A stretch of 64,000 nucleotides of DNA from Muscardinus avellanarius (taxonomy: Eukaryota > Chordata > Mammalia > Rodentia > Gliridae), in assembly GCA_963383645.1 (NCBI GenBank), contig OY726557.1, forward strand, positions 149,845,860 to 149,909,859, written 5' to 3'. Shown one piece after another: positions 11,195-24,050 of this stretch. Under the pieces are notes generated by a model that did not search any database, had not been told where the DNA came from, and worked only from the letters and a program-made list of their open reading frames with translations. How positions within the stretch are numbered: position 1 is the stretch's first letter; each line of letters begins with the position of its first letter. Position numbers and translations under genes: made by a program.

Positions 11195-13780
11195 TGATTT
11201 CTTTGTATGCATATGTCATAATTTCCTCAGAAAACTTAGATATTAAAATGCCTAAAATGCTAAAAAGCATAAACTATTTTATAGCTATTGATACATTATC
11301 TAATAATATTCTTGGAGAAAAACACAAAGTAGGCAGGATATGTATCTAGATTCAAATTTCAGACTTGCTTCTTACTAAATATGTGATTTGGGATAATTAA
11401 TGGCAGTGTTAATAGAGACTCCACAAATATTTGTTCCATTATATCTTTGCCCAATGTTAATGCAAAAAAAAAAAAAGATACTTCAAAGAACTTGATAGTC
11501 CCAAACACAACGTATCCCATTCCTCAATAGCTGCTAGGATGTGGTATTAGAGGTGGACACCAATTCATGTCACAGTGAACCTTCATCTTGTTGGAACCCC
11601 CAATTGTTTGTTTGGGGGACTTCTCAGCAAGGCAGAGTCACTCTGTGGTGGCCTCTTTTTCACGCTGAGGTCATCAGGTCCTGAGAAGTCACTTTCAAAC
11701 TCCACAAAATTTACTTAGAAACCAGCATGACAATTATTCATTTATATGAGAATGTAAGTATAAACAAAAAAAGAACCTTAATGTCAATTGGTCACTGTAA
11801 TTTCTTCCTACTAGAAATTCTATAAGAGAGAATAAATTATCAACTACTCAGAAGTGGAGTATAAGAATTAATTCAAACCAAAGGCCATCTGGAATTCTCT
11901 ACTTATTTTCTCTATCATGTACTTATTTTTAATTCCATACTGGAGAAATCATTTATTTGTATCTAGGTTAATCAATGTGCACACATATTCACTACCACTG
12001 TTTTTTACAAATTCATAATGAAACAAGCATTGAGAAAAATCATACATGCATCTTTATAAAAATGTGTTTGATTTAAAATTTCCTACTTTAGTACTAGAAA
12101 AATAGGTTTTAAAAGAGTCCATTTCTTATACTTTAAGCAGTTTTGTGAGATTGTACAATATATGAAAGTATTTATTTATGATTCTTAGTCTTTGAAGGTT
12201 GGAGATAAAATATTGGGGCAGGTTGACAGGTCTGAGTTAAGTAGAGTAAAATATTAAAAACAGGATTTCAAAACAACAAATGAGAATTTCATTCTTTGAC
12301 TTGCTTTTCACACTACAGTACTGATCTTTGTATGGCCAAACTAGGAAAACAGTGCCTATTTATAGACCATACAAGACCCACAGAGTGTGAGACTGAAGTG
12401 ATAAAAGCAGCCCAAAGCCTGGGTTTATGCTAGGTTACAACTATTTGGGCTGTGATACTCTAAATCCATCTCTATCAATCCAACCAATGGCTGAAAATCA
12501 TTTTGAAGAAGTGAAACAAATTAACTTATAGAAACCCCAGTGCTTCCAGCAATACCTGAGTCTAATATGTAACCTTGATAAATTTTACTACCCATTGGGG
12601 AAACCTAGTTTACTGATAAGTGAAATGGGAGTGATGGGCTATTGCTAAGATTTCTTCCATTCAAGGAGCATATGATGAGTTTGTGTGTGTATCTGTCTAT
12701 GTATGTATGTGTGTATGTACCTGTGTATGCATGTATGTATGTCTATGTATGTGTATATGTATGTCTATGTATGTATGTGTAGATATCTGTAGTGCATAGT
12801 TCTACATAAATGAAGAAACAAGAACAGAAAAATGTAATAAAATACAAATTAAAAAATACATTTGCATCATAGATATGGTATATATGCAAAATATGTCACA
12901 CACACATATTTGAGATTTTGTGGTTTACTATGTGGCTAAAGTAGGAATGAAGGCTCTAATTCCAGAGCTGGTATCTGAGCCACTAGGCTCCTTCCTTGGT
13001 TGACAGAATCTGGCCCATCTATGGGATGAATTTAACTGTTGGTCATTTAAGGCAAGAAGCAAGCACCGTTTTCCCTGATCTTTCTTCAGCTCTTGCAGAC
13101 CCGATGGAGGAAGCATGTTAAGAGGAATTAGCCAGCTTCATTAGTCTGATTGCCTGGCCTCTCCCCAGGAGGATGTTTATTTTCACACTGAACTGTGTCC
13201 AGCTGCTCTTTAGCGCCTCTGACCAGGGCCTGTTGAGGTCACTTAAACTCAACCTTGACCTTATTATGACATTGATCCTGCAAGTCTAGTGAAGCTTGGA
13301 ATTATTTGAGGTATGTCCCATATTATCGAAGGACAAACAGGGAATTTTTAGGAGTTCCAGCCTGGGGCTTGAGAGGAACCTTTGAAACACTTGCTTGGGT
13401 GTCCAGTGTCTAAGCTAACACTAGCCTCAAGTTCAGGTTACCTATGTGGAAATAGAATAAGCAGAGAAAAGAGCTCTGAGGAAGGCACTGGCTGACCTGA
13501 GTGCTATGAAGGTGTTGGCTGACCTGGTTGCCTTGTCAGGTTGTTGGCAGCACAATGGAATCTTGAACAAGCCAGCAGAAGTGGTCATGAGGGAGGACTT
13601 GTTATGATCTAATTCTAGTTTTTCCTCTTGGGAATCCTCAGTGGGATTAGGAGAGTTAATCAAGATCCCTGAATTTACCCTCAGGGAAGAAATATAATCC
13701 CTGTCTTACAGGACTGCTGTAAAAACCAGATTTAACAAAATATTATGATGATGATGTAAACTCTCAGGTCCAGAAAGAAT
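11195..13780. other. Unannotated stretch
   Basis: Only the TATG microsatellite (12679-12784) stands out. The rest looks unique and noncoding. Confidence 0.5.
12679..12784. repeat. (TATG)n imperfect microsatellite
   Basis: About 100 bases of TATG/TGTG/TCTA words. Confidence 0.88.
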
Positions 13781-13784
13781 ATGC

Positions 13785-14085
13785 TCATTTTATACTTTTT
13801 TCAGTGCATTGTAATTATACATCCAAGTTAGTATTAAAATGATACAGATACACATGCACATAGCCCTTCTGTTTTCCCCCACATCCCACCCGGCTCTCTG
13901 CCCCTCATACATGCTAGTGAGACTTATAGTTATACCTTTGTATATGGACTTAGCATTATTTAAACTGTTTCATTTTCCTTTTTTCACTCCCTACTTCTTT
14001 CCCCCAAGCCCCTTTATTATTCTGGTGGTCTCTCTTTTTATTTATCTAAATTTCCTTTGGTTTCTTCTTTTACCTTGAGCTTCAA
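13785..14085 (-). mobile_element. L1 3' end fragment
   Basis: An L1 3' terminus in reverse ('cagtgcattgtaattatac') is followed by pyrimidine-rich 3'UTR. Noncoding and decayed. Confidence 0.7.
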
Positions 14086-14089
14086 TATC

Positions 14090-14920
14090 TTGAATCATAA
14101 TGAGTATTTATAATGAATTAATATGTGTTCAGTTTAGTTTTACTCCCACCAGAAAATCACTTCTTATGGAACACCTAAAATCCACTGTAATTTTACATAA
14201 ATCATATATCCTTATATAACCGTATTACAAATTTATCTCACACATATATGTGCATATTTTATTTTAAAATACACAGACACACATAGTTTTATACATGGTA
14301 ATTTATTTTAGCATAATCATCTAAAAGAAAAACATGCAAAAATTGTTCTGATTTCTTAGAAAGATAATATAGAAAGGTTATATCATATACGGTAGAAGTG
14401 TTTCAAAATAATCTTTCACAGTGTTACTTCTGTTATCCTAATAAACATATTTTTGGTAAGTCCACTATTATCATGAAAATTCTCATTGCTACATATGTAT
14501 TTTGGACATCACCTGGCACTTTTTCTCCAGACAGCTCCAAGGCTGCAGAATGCTTCCATATTCAAAAAATACAGTGACTTCTAATGAAAGGCAAGCTACA
14601 TCCTGACAACCTGAGTAAGCAAAGTGCTTTTTTTTTTTTTTTACTATAATATAGTTTTGGAGTAAAAATAACTTCATATGCACTACTGCTTCCAATTAGC
14701 AATTTACCTTATGTGGTTACCATATGCTAATCAATAGAGGCTGCCCTTGATGAATCCTCAAAGACAGAGAGGACAGTCAACAGCAGTGATAGCATCTCAA
14801 TGAAATGTACCATCCTCCTCTAACCGGGGGGAAACTAATATAGTTATTAGTTTCTACTCAGAGAGATAACTGGACCATTATATTTTTAACTGACAAATAA
14901 TATATGGAGTAGACTCTATT
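14090..14920. other. Unannotated stretch
   Basis: AT-rich, possibly containing further decayed L1 near its start, with a T tract at 14629-14642. Nothing else recognised. Confidence 0.45.
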
Positions 14921-14925
14921 TTTTG

Positions 14926-15156
14926 GTTTATTTATTTATTTATTTATTTATTGCTGTACTGGGTTTAGAATCCAGGGGCATTTTATCTCTGAACTACACT
15001 CCAAGCCCTATTTTTTAGTCTTTTATATTTTTGAAATAGGGTGCCACTGAGTTGTAAGGGGCCTCAGTAAGTAGCTGAGGCTGTCCATGAACCATGATCC
15101 TCCTGTCTCAGCCTCTCAAAAGCTGGGATAACAAACATGCACCACTACACTCAGCT
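14926..15156 (-). mobile_element. B1-ID dimeric SINE
   Basis: A complete reversed dimer with a (TTTA)n tail at 14926-14953. Diverged. Confidence 0.82.
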
Positions 15157-15714
15157 TAACTGTGATGTTTTCAGATGTGCATACTTATAGAATGATTAAG
15201 TTAAGCTAAATAACATATTCACCACCTCATATACCTATTTTTGCATTACAATTACAATCTACACTATTAGCAATTTTAAATATTTGTTGTTATTAATTAT
15301 ACTCACCATGTTGTGCAATCAATCTTTATTTTTTATTATTTTTTGTGGCAATTATTTATTTTTTTTGTAATCATACATCACTTTGGAATACAAGACTTGA
15401 GAGGATATACAAGCACATATCATCTGATAAGCCCTCATCCAATCCCCATCCCATTCCCTCCCCATCCCTCGATCCCATGCTTAATTGGTGATTATCTTTG
15501 ATATAATTGTTTACGTACCTCCTGAGTTTTAAAGAGATTCCATCCTCCCCCATTCCCTCCCCTCTGATTGGTCACCTTAATTGCTTCTCAATAGGGCCCT
15601 TTCTATTACTTGAACCCCTCCTGTTACCCCTTTCCTCCTAGTTCTTGCTAATTAGGGGAAGCATCTGGATTTTCTTTTCTGTGCTATTTCTCTGTGAATA
15701 CCACATTGCAAGTT

Positions 15715-16525
15715 CCGATCCCATCCTTGATGGCCCCAGTAGTGGCCTGGCCACCTGGAGGACTCTGATCCTGACCTCGCTGGCTCCAGCACTGGTGTTG
15801 CCTCATGGGAGGCCCCGATCCTGGCCTCGCTGGCCCCCGCACCGAACTAACCCCTCGGCTGGCTCCTCTCCTGGCCTCAGAGGCCCCAGCACTGGCCTAG
15901 CCTCATGACAGGCTCCAATCCTGGCCTCGCTGGCCCCGGCACCAGCCTTACCCTTCGGCAGAGTCCCATCATGGTCTCAGAGGCCCCAGCACCAGCCATA
16001 CCTCAAGGCAGGCTCCGAAACCCAGCCCCGCTGGCCCCAGCACCGGCCTAACCCCTCAGCTGGCGCCAATCCCTGCCTCGGAGGCCTCAGTAGTGGCCTT
16101 GCCTCACAGCAGGCTCCGACCCAGACCTTGTTGGGCCCGGCACTGACCTCACCCCTCAGCAGGCTCCAATTCTGGCCTCAGAGCCCCAGCACCAGCCATA
16201 CCTCAAGGCAGGCTCTGATCCTGGCCTTGCAAGCCCCAGCACTGGCCTTGCCTCATGGCAGGCTCCCATCCCAGCCTCGCTGGCCCCAGCACCAGCTCAA
16301 ACCCTCAGCAGGCTCCAATCCTGGCCTTGGAGGCTCCTGCACCAGCCTTGCTTCACAGCAGGCTCCAATCCCAGTCTCGCTGACCCCAGGACCAGCCTAA
16401 CCCCTCGGCAGGCTCCGATCCCGGCCTCGGAGGCCTCAGTAGCAGCCTTGCCTCACAGCAGGCTCCATTCCCGGCCTCGCTGGCCCTGGCACCGGCATCA
16501 CCCCTCAGTAGGCTCCAATCTGAGC
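15715..16525 (-). repeat. 100-bp GC-rich VNTR of copy 2
   Basis: About eight units have the same 2 x 50-bp construction as in copy 1. Plus-strand landmarks are 'ggcaggctccgatcc', 'ggcctcgctggcccc' and 'ggcctcagtagtggcc'. Confidence 0.88.
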
Positions 16526-17149
16526 ACCCTCTTCACCCAGCAGGTTGTCCCATGTTCCCAAGGATGTGTGGTGGTAGTATTCTGCCTCTGAGGTAATTTC
16601 TTCAAAAGTTCCAGGTGTATTACGTCAGATCTCTGCCTCCTCTGAGTACTTGCTGCTGCCAATGCAACTGCCTCCACCATTTTAAATCTTTCCCAAGCTC
16701 TTTTCCCATACCGCATAATGTCCAGTGTTCCTAAGCATGCGCGGCAGTAGCATTCGACCTTTGGGGTAATTTCTTCAGAGGATCAGGGTGGGTTGGATCA
16801 GATGTCTGCCTCTCCCAAATTCAAATCTCCACCACCATCTCGGCCACTGCTGCCGCCACCACCTTCCTCCTAGGTCTCCGCTGGACTCTCTCCTTACAGG
16901 TGATGTCCAGGATTCTTAACGATGTAGAGAAGCAGCAGTCCTTCTTCGCGGGGAATTTTTCCAAAAGTTCCAGTTCAGATGAATATGTTTTCTCTGCATC
17001 TCCAATATTCTAGCTGCTGCCGCGGCCATCTTAACCCCTCTCAAATATTTTTCTTTTTTCATTTCCTTTTTTTTTTAATAAGAGAAGAGAGTATGTGTGG
17101 TTTGGGGAGGATGTGGGATAAGGCACTCGGTAGCGATGAAAATTGTTTT

Positions 17150-17416
17150 TTCTTCCCGGGTGGAGGGTGTCACCTAAGGGTGCCACGCCCATGCCCACCC
17201 ACCTTCCTGGGGTCCAGGCCATGCAGCCCGGACCTCCGGGGCCTTCAGGGTGTGGGGTGGTCGCATAAGGGAGCCCCGCCCGCGCCCACCCACCCTCCCG
17301 GGGTCGGGGCCATGCGGCCTGGGCCTCAGGGGACTTCCAGGTGTGGGGGGGTCGCCTAAGGGTGCCCACCCACACCCACCCACCCTCCCGGGTCGGGGCC
17401 ATGCAGCCTGGACCTC
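17150..17416 (-). repeat. 5' VNTR type B of copy 2 (~90-bp units)
   Basis: There are about three units. The landmark 'catgc(a/g)gcc(t/c)' recurs at 17220, 17311 and 17400, giving periods of 91 and 89. The units do not resemble the ~70-bp units in copies 1 and 3. Each carries clustered GGG runs on the minus (sense) strand. Confidence 0.8.
17365..17389 (-). other. Potential G-quadruplex motif
   Basis: Six CCC runs within 25 bases on the plus strand (GGG on the element's sense strand) are separated by loops of one to three bases, which satisfies the usual G3N1-7 rule. A four-run version occurs one unit away at 17285-17299. Folding is predicted, not shown. Confidence 0.6.
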
Positions 17417-17434
17417 TGCAATAAATCTTTAAAA

Positions 17435-17625
17435 CTTGCTCCTTCTAACTAAAGTTTTTACTCTTTGAGCAACATCTCTCCTTACCCATCCCATACAGCC
17501 ACCATTCTATTCTCTACTTCTGTGGAATTTCACTATTTTAGATTCCCCATAAAAAAAAAATCATGCCATTTTTCTGGGGCTGTCTAATTTCACTTAGCTT
17601 AATGTGAACTATTATATATTTTTCT
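17435..17625 (-). mobile_element. Old L1 3'UTR fragment
   Basis: Words such as 'cagccaccattctattctct' and 'cacttagcttaatgt' are typical of reversed ancient mammalian L1 3' regions. It abuts the target-site duplication of composite copy 2, so it was probably part of the insertion target. Confidence 0.6.
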
Positions 17626-17629
17626 GAAA

Positions 17630-19145
17630 GAAATAACTCCCCTAACTGAGTTTGCATATATGAATGTTCTCTTAACAGTTTAAGAAAAAGGGGACAGAAC
17701 AGGAGCAGCAACATGGGATTATGAGAGCCTGGGAACTTCTCTGTGAGCCTCTGCTGCCTTATCTATAAACAAGGGCCAATAATTTGATGCTTGTCAAATT
17801 ATTTTAAAAAAATAAATGGGATAATTAATAAGAAATCATCATGAGAAGGAAAATACTAAGTATAAATATGCATTATCGACATAACTCTAGTTTTTAGGAG
17901 ATAGGCTTATGGTATGAGGGTCTACACAGCAAGCAAAAGTAATAACTATGAGGTAGTGAGGTTCTGGGTAGTTTATTGTTGCCGAAAGTGATTTACAGTC
18001 ACTGGGAAGGTATGGATGGCTGCATGGCTTCTTTTTTGTGAAACAACCCTGTGTCCTTCCAAACAGAAATGAGTGGGACTTAGAGCCATTCCTAACAAGG
18101 TTCAGAGCCTGAGAAAAGCCCTACAAATTTTATTATCAAACTCAGTTTCAAAGAGGACAATTAATACTGCTATGTGTGTTCTCAGTGTCCATGAAGATGT
18201 CCAGTAATCATTTTTTTTTAGCACCCATGATGATCTCCAAGGTCTTATGTCTGGTATGTTTTCTCTCACACACCACATTCATTATTTGGCTCATTGAATG
18301 CATTGCTATAATTTCAACTCATATCTTCAGAGATACCTCCAAAATCTACATCTGTGTCCTGACCTTCCCTCTTCTCCCCAACAACCATTTTTATGCATCT
18401 TTACATAATATCTCTGAGTTGCCTCCAATATAATCTGTTCCCAACTAAACTAGTTATCATCTTTTTCATCCTAACACTTTGCTGTGATCCAGTTTTAGCT
18501 GATTTCTTAGTGTTCTACCCTAATCCTCTCACCATAAACATACAACAATTTAGATTGACTCAGTTCACACACACTCAGAGTTTCTACTTCAAAAATGTCA
18601 CCTGATGTTACTTCTCAGTATTCTTTTGGGTCCCTATATTTTATGTTCTTATCATTCATTGGAACCTCATAGGAGGTTCTTGGACAATCTCTCTTCAGGT
18701 TGTTTTTTAGATTCCAATGAATCTTCCATGTATCTTTTCATGTATTTTCCAAAGGGAAAGAAATTATGATGGGATACCTCTATCCCAAATCTCTGAGATC
18801 TCTTCATGTAATGGCAGATACCGCCCTGTGCTGCAGCACGGTGCTAAGAACAGGTCGCCATGTGCTGCCAATCAGATGAGTCAGCCTCAGCCCCTACTAA
18901 TTCATTTCATAATCTCTGTAATCCAGTTTGTGAGCTACCAATCTCAAAACATCATACATATTAAAGGATAAATAAAAATTCACATCTTCATGCTTTTGTT
19001 CTTACTGTGTTCTCTGCCTAGGATATCCTTTTGATTATTCTTTGAAATCTAAGTTATCCTGCAGGTCTCAGTATAATTAATTCTTATTGGTGAAATTTTT
19101 AATCCGAACACTCAGTACTGTACCACACTACAACTGTTGTTTTTA
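17630..19145. other. Unannotated stretch
   Basis: Unique-looking sequence without coding or repeat signal. Three frames of 70-85 codons (18176-18971) have no recognisable domain. Confidence 0.45.
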
Positions 19146-19198
19146 ACACTGTGGAGCACTGCTTATCAAACTTTTGTGTGCCTATAATTCTAATGGGG

Positions 19199-19424
19199 AG
19201 CCAGGCATGGTGATGCACACCATCCCAGTACTTTGGAAGTTCAGAGAGGAGGACCACAGGTTCAAACCAGCCTCAGCAATTTAGTGAGGCCCTTAGTAAC
19301 TTTGCAAGATCCTGTCTCCAAATTTAAAAATAAAATAAAATAAGATTGGTGGTGTTTCTTGGAGGTAGACTGCCCCTGGATTTAGTCCCTAGCCAGCACA
19401 CACACACACACACACACACACTCA
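19199..19424 (+). mobile_element. B1-ID dimeric SINE with (CA)n tail
   Basis: B1 head ('ccaggcatggtgatgcacac') and a degraded ID part, ending in (CA)n at 19397-19422. Confidence 0.8.
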
Positions 19425-19439
19425 AATAGGGATTTGGGT

Positions 19440-19650
19440 TTTTTTTTTCCTGGTACTGGGAATTGAATCCAGGGGCATTCTACTCCTGTGCTACAACCTC
19501 AGATCTATTTTATTTTTTGTTTCAAAACAGGATCTCACTAAATTGCTGAGAGTCTTGTTACAATGTTGGGGCTGTCCTTGAAACTGAAATACTCCTATCT
19601 CACCTTCCCAAGCACTGGGATTAGAGGCATGTGCTACCACATTGGGTGGG
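19440..19650 (-). mobile_element. B1-ID dimeric SINE
   Basis: A reversed dimer directly after the previous SINE ('ggtactgggaattgaatcca'). Confidence 0.8.
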
Positions 19651-20019
19651 ATCTTTCTTGAATGAAGATTCTCATTCAGAAATACTGGAGTGGGCCCTAA
19701 GAGTTTCATTTTTTATATGCTCCTAGTTAATTATATTGCTATTCCATAGACTGTGCTTTAGCAAGTCTTTACACCTCTTATTTATATTTGGATTGACAAC
19801 ATGGCAAGGTACAGGGACATTGGTCATGCACTCAGAACTTCAGAGGATTTTTTTTTCAGATTAGAAAATGTGTCTTCTTCACTTTTCAAGCTCTTTATCC
19901 TGTGTTTTTTTAAAAAATAAGTGGACTGGTATCACCTAAATACTGATGGGAACATTGAAGATCCCATTTTATCACTCATCTTTATGAGTATGATGCTAAT
20001 ACAATAATGACATAATAAT

Positions 20020-20245
20020 AGCCTTGCTTTTTGTGTGCTTCTCACATGCTAGACCATCTACTGAGCACCATTATTATTATCATCTCATTTATGGTTTTCA
20101 ATAACTCTGTGGAATAGTTACCATTAAAATCTCTGTTCAACATGAGCTAGGAAATTTCACTAAGACCCAAAATTAATAGGTTTTAAAGTTAGACTTCAAA
20201 CCCAGGTCTGTCTGACCCAAAGTCGGTGTTGTGTCCCTTACATTC
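20020..20245 (+). mobile_element. MIR SINE
   Basis: MIR landmarks include the 'tactgagcaccattattatt' region and 'cttcaaacccaggtctgtct'. Confidence 0.75.
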
Positions 20246-20249
20246 TGTG

Positions 20250-21495
20250 CTCATTTTGGGTTACATGGAAAGACTGTAGAAGCTGAGGTTGAAGAAAAAC
20301 TGACTAGTCTTCAAAGTTATACCAACTCAAATAAGTGTACTCCTTTAGCAGAAAATTAGCTAGGGGTAAAAAAGGTTTTCACAGTCTAGTAATTTCAAAC
20401 TGTATCATGTAAAACTTCCCTAGGTATTTGACCTTTCCTGGCTGATGGCCTTGCTCCTGTGGCCAGTAATTCAGGAACCCAGATAATCAATCACCCACAA
20501 CAGTTTCCTGGTGCTGACATTGCCGTGGCCTTTCAAGCATCTGCTGCCATGCCTGATGACACAAATAGAATGTTCTTCAACTCAGAGAGGGCTTATTTCT
20601 CTTTGCCCTAGACAGAGATCCATTTAGTGCTGAAACTCAAATAGGAGTTGGACATGATCCTGGATAACTAAAACTAATGGACACAGATGGAAATAGACAA
20701 TGTACAGAGACATTGGGTGCTTTTTATACACAGAGAGGAAAATTTAAAAATGTTAGCCATAAGAGTTCTGTAGTAAATAGATCCATTGAAAAGACCACAG
20801 AACAGTACATTTTAATCACTGGGAGATTACTTCTAGAGGCTTAGGATGTAGGTACACAATGTGGACCACTTTATTCTGTGTATACCGAGTCAGACCATCA
20901 CCCAAAGTCCAACTAACCTAAATGGACTTCAGGCTTCATAAAGTCAATAAAGTGTGTGATTTATTCTCCTTTGTTTGTTCCTCCTGCTTCTTTCGGAGTA
21001 AACTGCTTTTGGTCACAACTACTAACTCCACAATAAGAGGTTAGAATACAGAGTTAGAACATCTCCAGTTCATTAGTGATCAACACTCTTTATTGCCCCA
21101 AATGTCAATGATCAATAAAATTTAAGTTATAGTCTTACCTCACTAACTCATATGTTTTGGCAAGAATTGACTTTAGCCTAAAGCTACATCTCTTAAAATG
21201 ATCATATAGTTTGAAAATTGCTTTCTCCTTATGAAGCTCAACAAATGTTTTCCTATTTTTATTAACTAAAAATGATTTATATTTTATTTCTTTGAAAAAC
21301 TAAAGTTACATTTTGAAAATTCTGGCTCTAGGTCTGACTGAGAATCTGTAACTAATGACCCTAAATTGTAAATGACTCCTATTCTTAGAAGCATGATCCC
21401 ACATTAACCCATTATCTGGAAAGGCAGATGCAGATAATATCTCATCAGTGTTACACAGTAAACAGGACTCCAGACTAGATGCTGCAAATGGGCAT
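20250..21495. other. Unannotated stretch
   Basis: Repeat-poor. The part at about 20440-20620 has balanced composition and could be conserved noncoding DNA, but nothing decisive is visible. Confidence 0.4.
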
Positions 21496-21500
21496 TCTGG

Positions 21501-21504
21501 GTTT

Positions 21505-21542
<38 letters not shown>

Positions 21543-21543
21543 G
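21501..21543. repeat. (GTT)n microsatellite
   Basis: About fourteen near-perfect GTT units followed by a T tract. Confidence 0.92.
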
Positions 21544-21774
21544 CTGGTTTTTTTTTTTTACCAATTTCAGAAATTTTTGTAAAGTCAAATACCATTGACA
21601 TTCCTTACATAGATATTAAAAGTCTGAGAGTATTAAATAATATAGCACATAAGCCACTCTTAAAATTTTTTGAGATAATTTTCAAAAATATACTTTCAAG
21701 AGCAATTCCACATGGTTTCTGACAATAAATAACTATTAGCACAAAATTATAAACTATACTCTGTTTTTGTCTAT

Positions 21775-21905
21775 ATAATACTGGTGATCGAACCCAGGTG
21801 CTCTACCACTGAGACACACCTTCAGCTGCCTCATTCCCCTTTTGTGAGATTGAGTCTCGCTAAGTTTCTCGGGCTGGCCTGGAATCTGAAATCCTCCTGT
21901 CTCAT
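21775..21905 (-). mobile_element. B1-ID SINE fragment
   Basis: Reversed ID part ('gtgctctaccactgagacac') and part of the B1 head; the head is truncated. Confidence 0.7.
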
Positions 21906-22069
21906 TGTTTTTTCTTTGTGTGTGTCATCTAACCAACTATAATGTAAGCTCCTTGTAAACAAAAATTCTAATTTTTCTTCCCAGTCAACAAATATTCATA
22001 GAGCACATATTTTCTAGACACTATTTCTAGGCCCTGGGGATAAAGTAGATTTAAACAGTTAAAAATGAC

Positions 22070-22178
22070 TACCACTGATAGTTGTCCAGCTCTGCAAGCA
22101 CACTAAAAGTTATTGAATCATATACTTGAAATGATGAATTTTGTAGTATCAAATGACATCTTCATAAAGTTGTTTAAA
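22070..22178 (+). mobile_element. Old L1 3' end fragment
   Basis: The sequence resembles the distal 3'UTR of ancient mammalian L1 ('gaatcatatacttgaaatga' to 'ataaagttgtttaaaaa'). The HAL1-like copy A starts directly after it. Confidence 0.6.
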
Positions 22179-22960
22179 AATCAGAGACTTCCAGGAAGAT
22201 GGCAACGAGAAAAGCGGGGCTTAAGAGACCCGCTAACAACCAATCTCCATTACCACAAAATCAGCGCCTTTCATAGCCAGAAAACACCATCACCAGAGAA
22301 ACAAAAAAATCACCAGGCTCCAGAGAGAAAGCCGACTGAGAACAGAGCTCAGACCCACAGAAGAGATACACCGGCCTCACGCCCGAGGACGCGGCAGCAG
22401 CGCTTTACTGCCGGCGGCAGCAGCGAGTTCACCGGATGGTTAGAGCAAGCCGAGGTGAGCTGCTGCGGAACAGCCAGGTGAGATTATTCGGCGCAGGGAG
22501 CATCTAAAGCTCCCAGTGGCTGAGCCCAGCACATGCTGCAGGGACTCAGAGTGGAACTCAAAACCAAGAAGAAATACGCCAGCCTCACGGCCAAGGGCGT
22601 AGCAGCGGCGCCATATTGACACCGGCGGCAGCAGCAGCGAATTCACCGAGGCCAGTACAGCTACATCTGCATACTCAAGAACAGTGAGTCAAATTGTGGG
22701 CCACAGAGGAGAAATCCCAGTACTGTACTCACTGGGACTTGACCCAGTGGGGGAGTGGTGGTGGCAGAGATATCACACCATAGGAGAAAGTGCAACCTGG
22801 CACCACCCATAGTTTAAAGCAGCCTCTATCGACTCTGTGATACAACCCAGTAAAGGAGTAGTGGGGTCTGAGATACTACAGACTCGAGATCCAGAGCACC
22901 TTAAGTGAAGTCATAGTGACCCAAGGGAAGAACCCAGAGAAGGCACAAACTTCCAAAATC

Positions 22961-23874
22961 ATGGGAAAGAGGAATAACACTGGAGCAATGAATGCCCAAA
23001 ACCCCACAACATCAGAACCCGATAAAACAGAAAATCAGAGATTTCTAGAAGATCAAATCAGGAAAATAACTGTAGAAATAATAGAGGTGCTTCGAAAAGA
23101 ACTCAGAGAGAGCCAAAAAGAGATAAAGGATGCAATTAATGAAGTAAAGGCCTCAATTCAAAGTACAAACAACCGATTAGACCACATGGAGAATAGAATC
23201 TCGCTCTTAGATGATCATTCCAAAAATGAACGCATAGTTTCTAATCTAGAAAAAAATATCCGACAGCAGGAATCTGACATTGAAGAAATATGGGCCCATT
23301 TTAAGAGAGCTAACCTAAGAATAATTGGAATAGAGGAGGGAAAAGAAAGTGAAACCAAAGGGATCAACAATCTCTTTAAGGAAGTAATAGTAAAAATTTT
23401 CCAAACATAGAGCAAGAGGTTGATACACAGGTCCAGGAAACTTATAGAACTCCCTTTAGACAGGATCAGAGAAGAGGATCCCCACGCCACATAATTGTCA
23501 AAATGACCAATGTGGAAGCCAAGCAGAGAATCTTAAAGGCAACAAAAACAAATGGCCAAGTGAAATTCAGAGGCAAACCAATTAGAATCACTCCAGACTT
23601 CCCAAACAAAGTCATGAGAGCCAGAAGGGCTTGGAGTAACATATTCCAAACTCTGAAAGAAAACAACTTCCAGCCAAAAATTTCCTACCCAGCAAAACTT
23701 TCTATCTAATTAGATGGGGAAATGAGAAGCTTCCATGACAAACAGAAACTGAAGGAATTTATGTCTTCAAAACCAGCACTAGAGAAAATACTCAAAGAGA
23801 TTAACTACAAAGAAGAAATAGGTAACAAACACCAGAACCAGAGAAACAAGAGTTTCCACCCAACAGACAACTAA
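22961..23874 (+). pseudogene. L1 ORF1 (broken), copy A
   Basis: ORF1p is the L1 RNA-binding trimeric chaperone. Seen here are a long charged coiled-coil region (about 23040-23290), the start of the RRM-like domain (about 23300), and then a frameshift near 23390-23500. A C-terminal part resumes in another frame from 23503. A TAA stop interrupts that frame at 23707-23709; beyond it the frame stays open to the natural-looking stop at 23872-23874. No ORF2 follows. It cannot make a full protein. Confidence 0.8.
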
Positions 23875-24050
23875 AATTGGTTATCTGTGGAGATTCGTTA
23901 TTTATGTTAGTCTTTTACCTATCTCTAAATTGTATTGTTTGCCTTTATTGTTGTTAATTTTTAGGATTTCTAGTTGGAATATTAATATACCTTCAGATAT
24001 ATCATTTGTAAATATTTTATCCAATTCTATTAGTAACTGTTAACTCTGTT

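Larger units (their letters stand above)
15329..17416 (-). mobile_element. VNTR composite retroelement, copy 2
   Basis: This is a second minus-strand composite with the same body, 100-bp VNTR and L1-derived 3' end as copy 1, but a different 5' VNTR (about 17150-17416). The target-site duplication is tgcaatcaatcttta at 15314-15328 and tgcaataaatcttta at 17417-17431, one mismatch in 15. The A-rich tail lies at 15329-15375 (seen as T-rich on the plus strand). No open frame of its own is expected; frames across the arrays are by-products of repeat periodicity. Confidence 0.85.
19150..19770. mobile_element. MER5-like DNA transposon, interrupted by two SINEs
   Basis: 'actgcttatcaaacttttgt' before and 'gattctcattcagaaatact' after the SINEs look like the two halves of a non-autonomous hAT (MER5-type) element. 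Confidence 0.5.

Noticed and set aside
22176..22186. Target-site duplication of HAL1-like copy A (aaaaatca with 25360s)
   Set aside because: Only about eight A-rich bases match, which is expected by chance, and a young SINE sits at the same place with its own duplication.
22916..23410. A 164-codon frame as a host gene
   Set aside because: It is the coiled-coil part of L1 ORF1 in a HAL1-like element, broken downstream and without ORF2.
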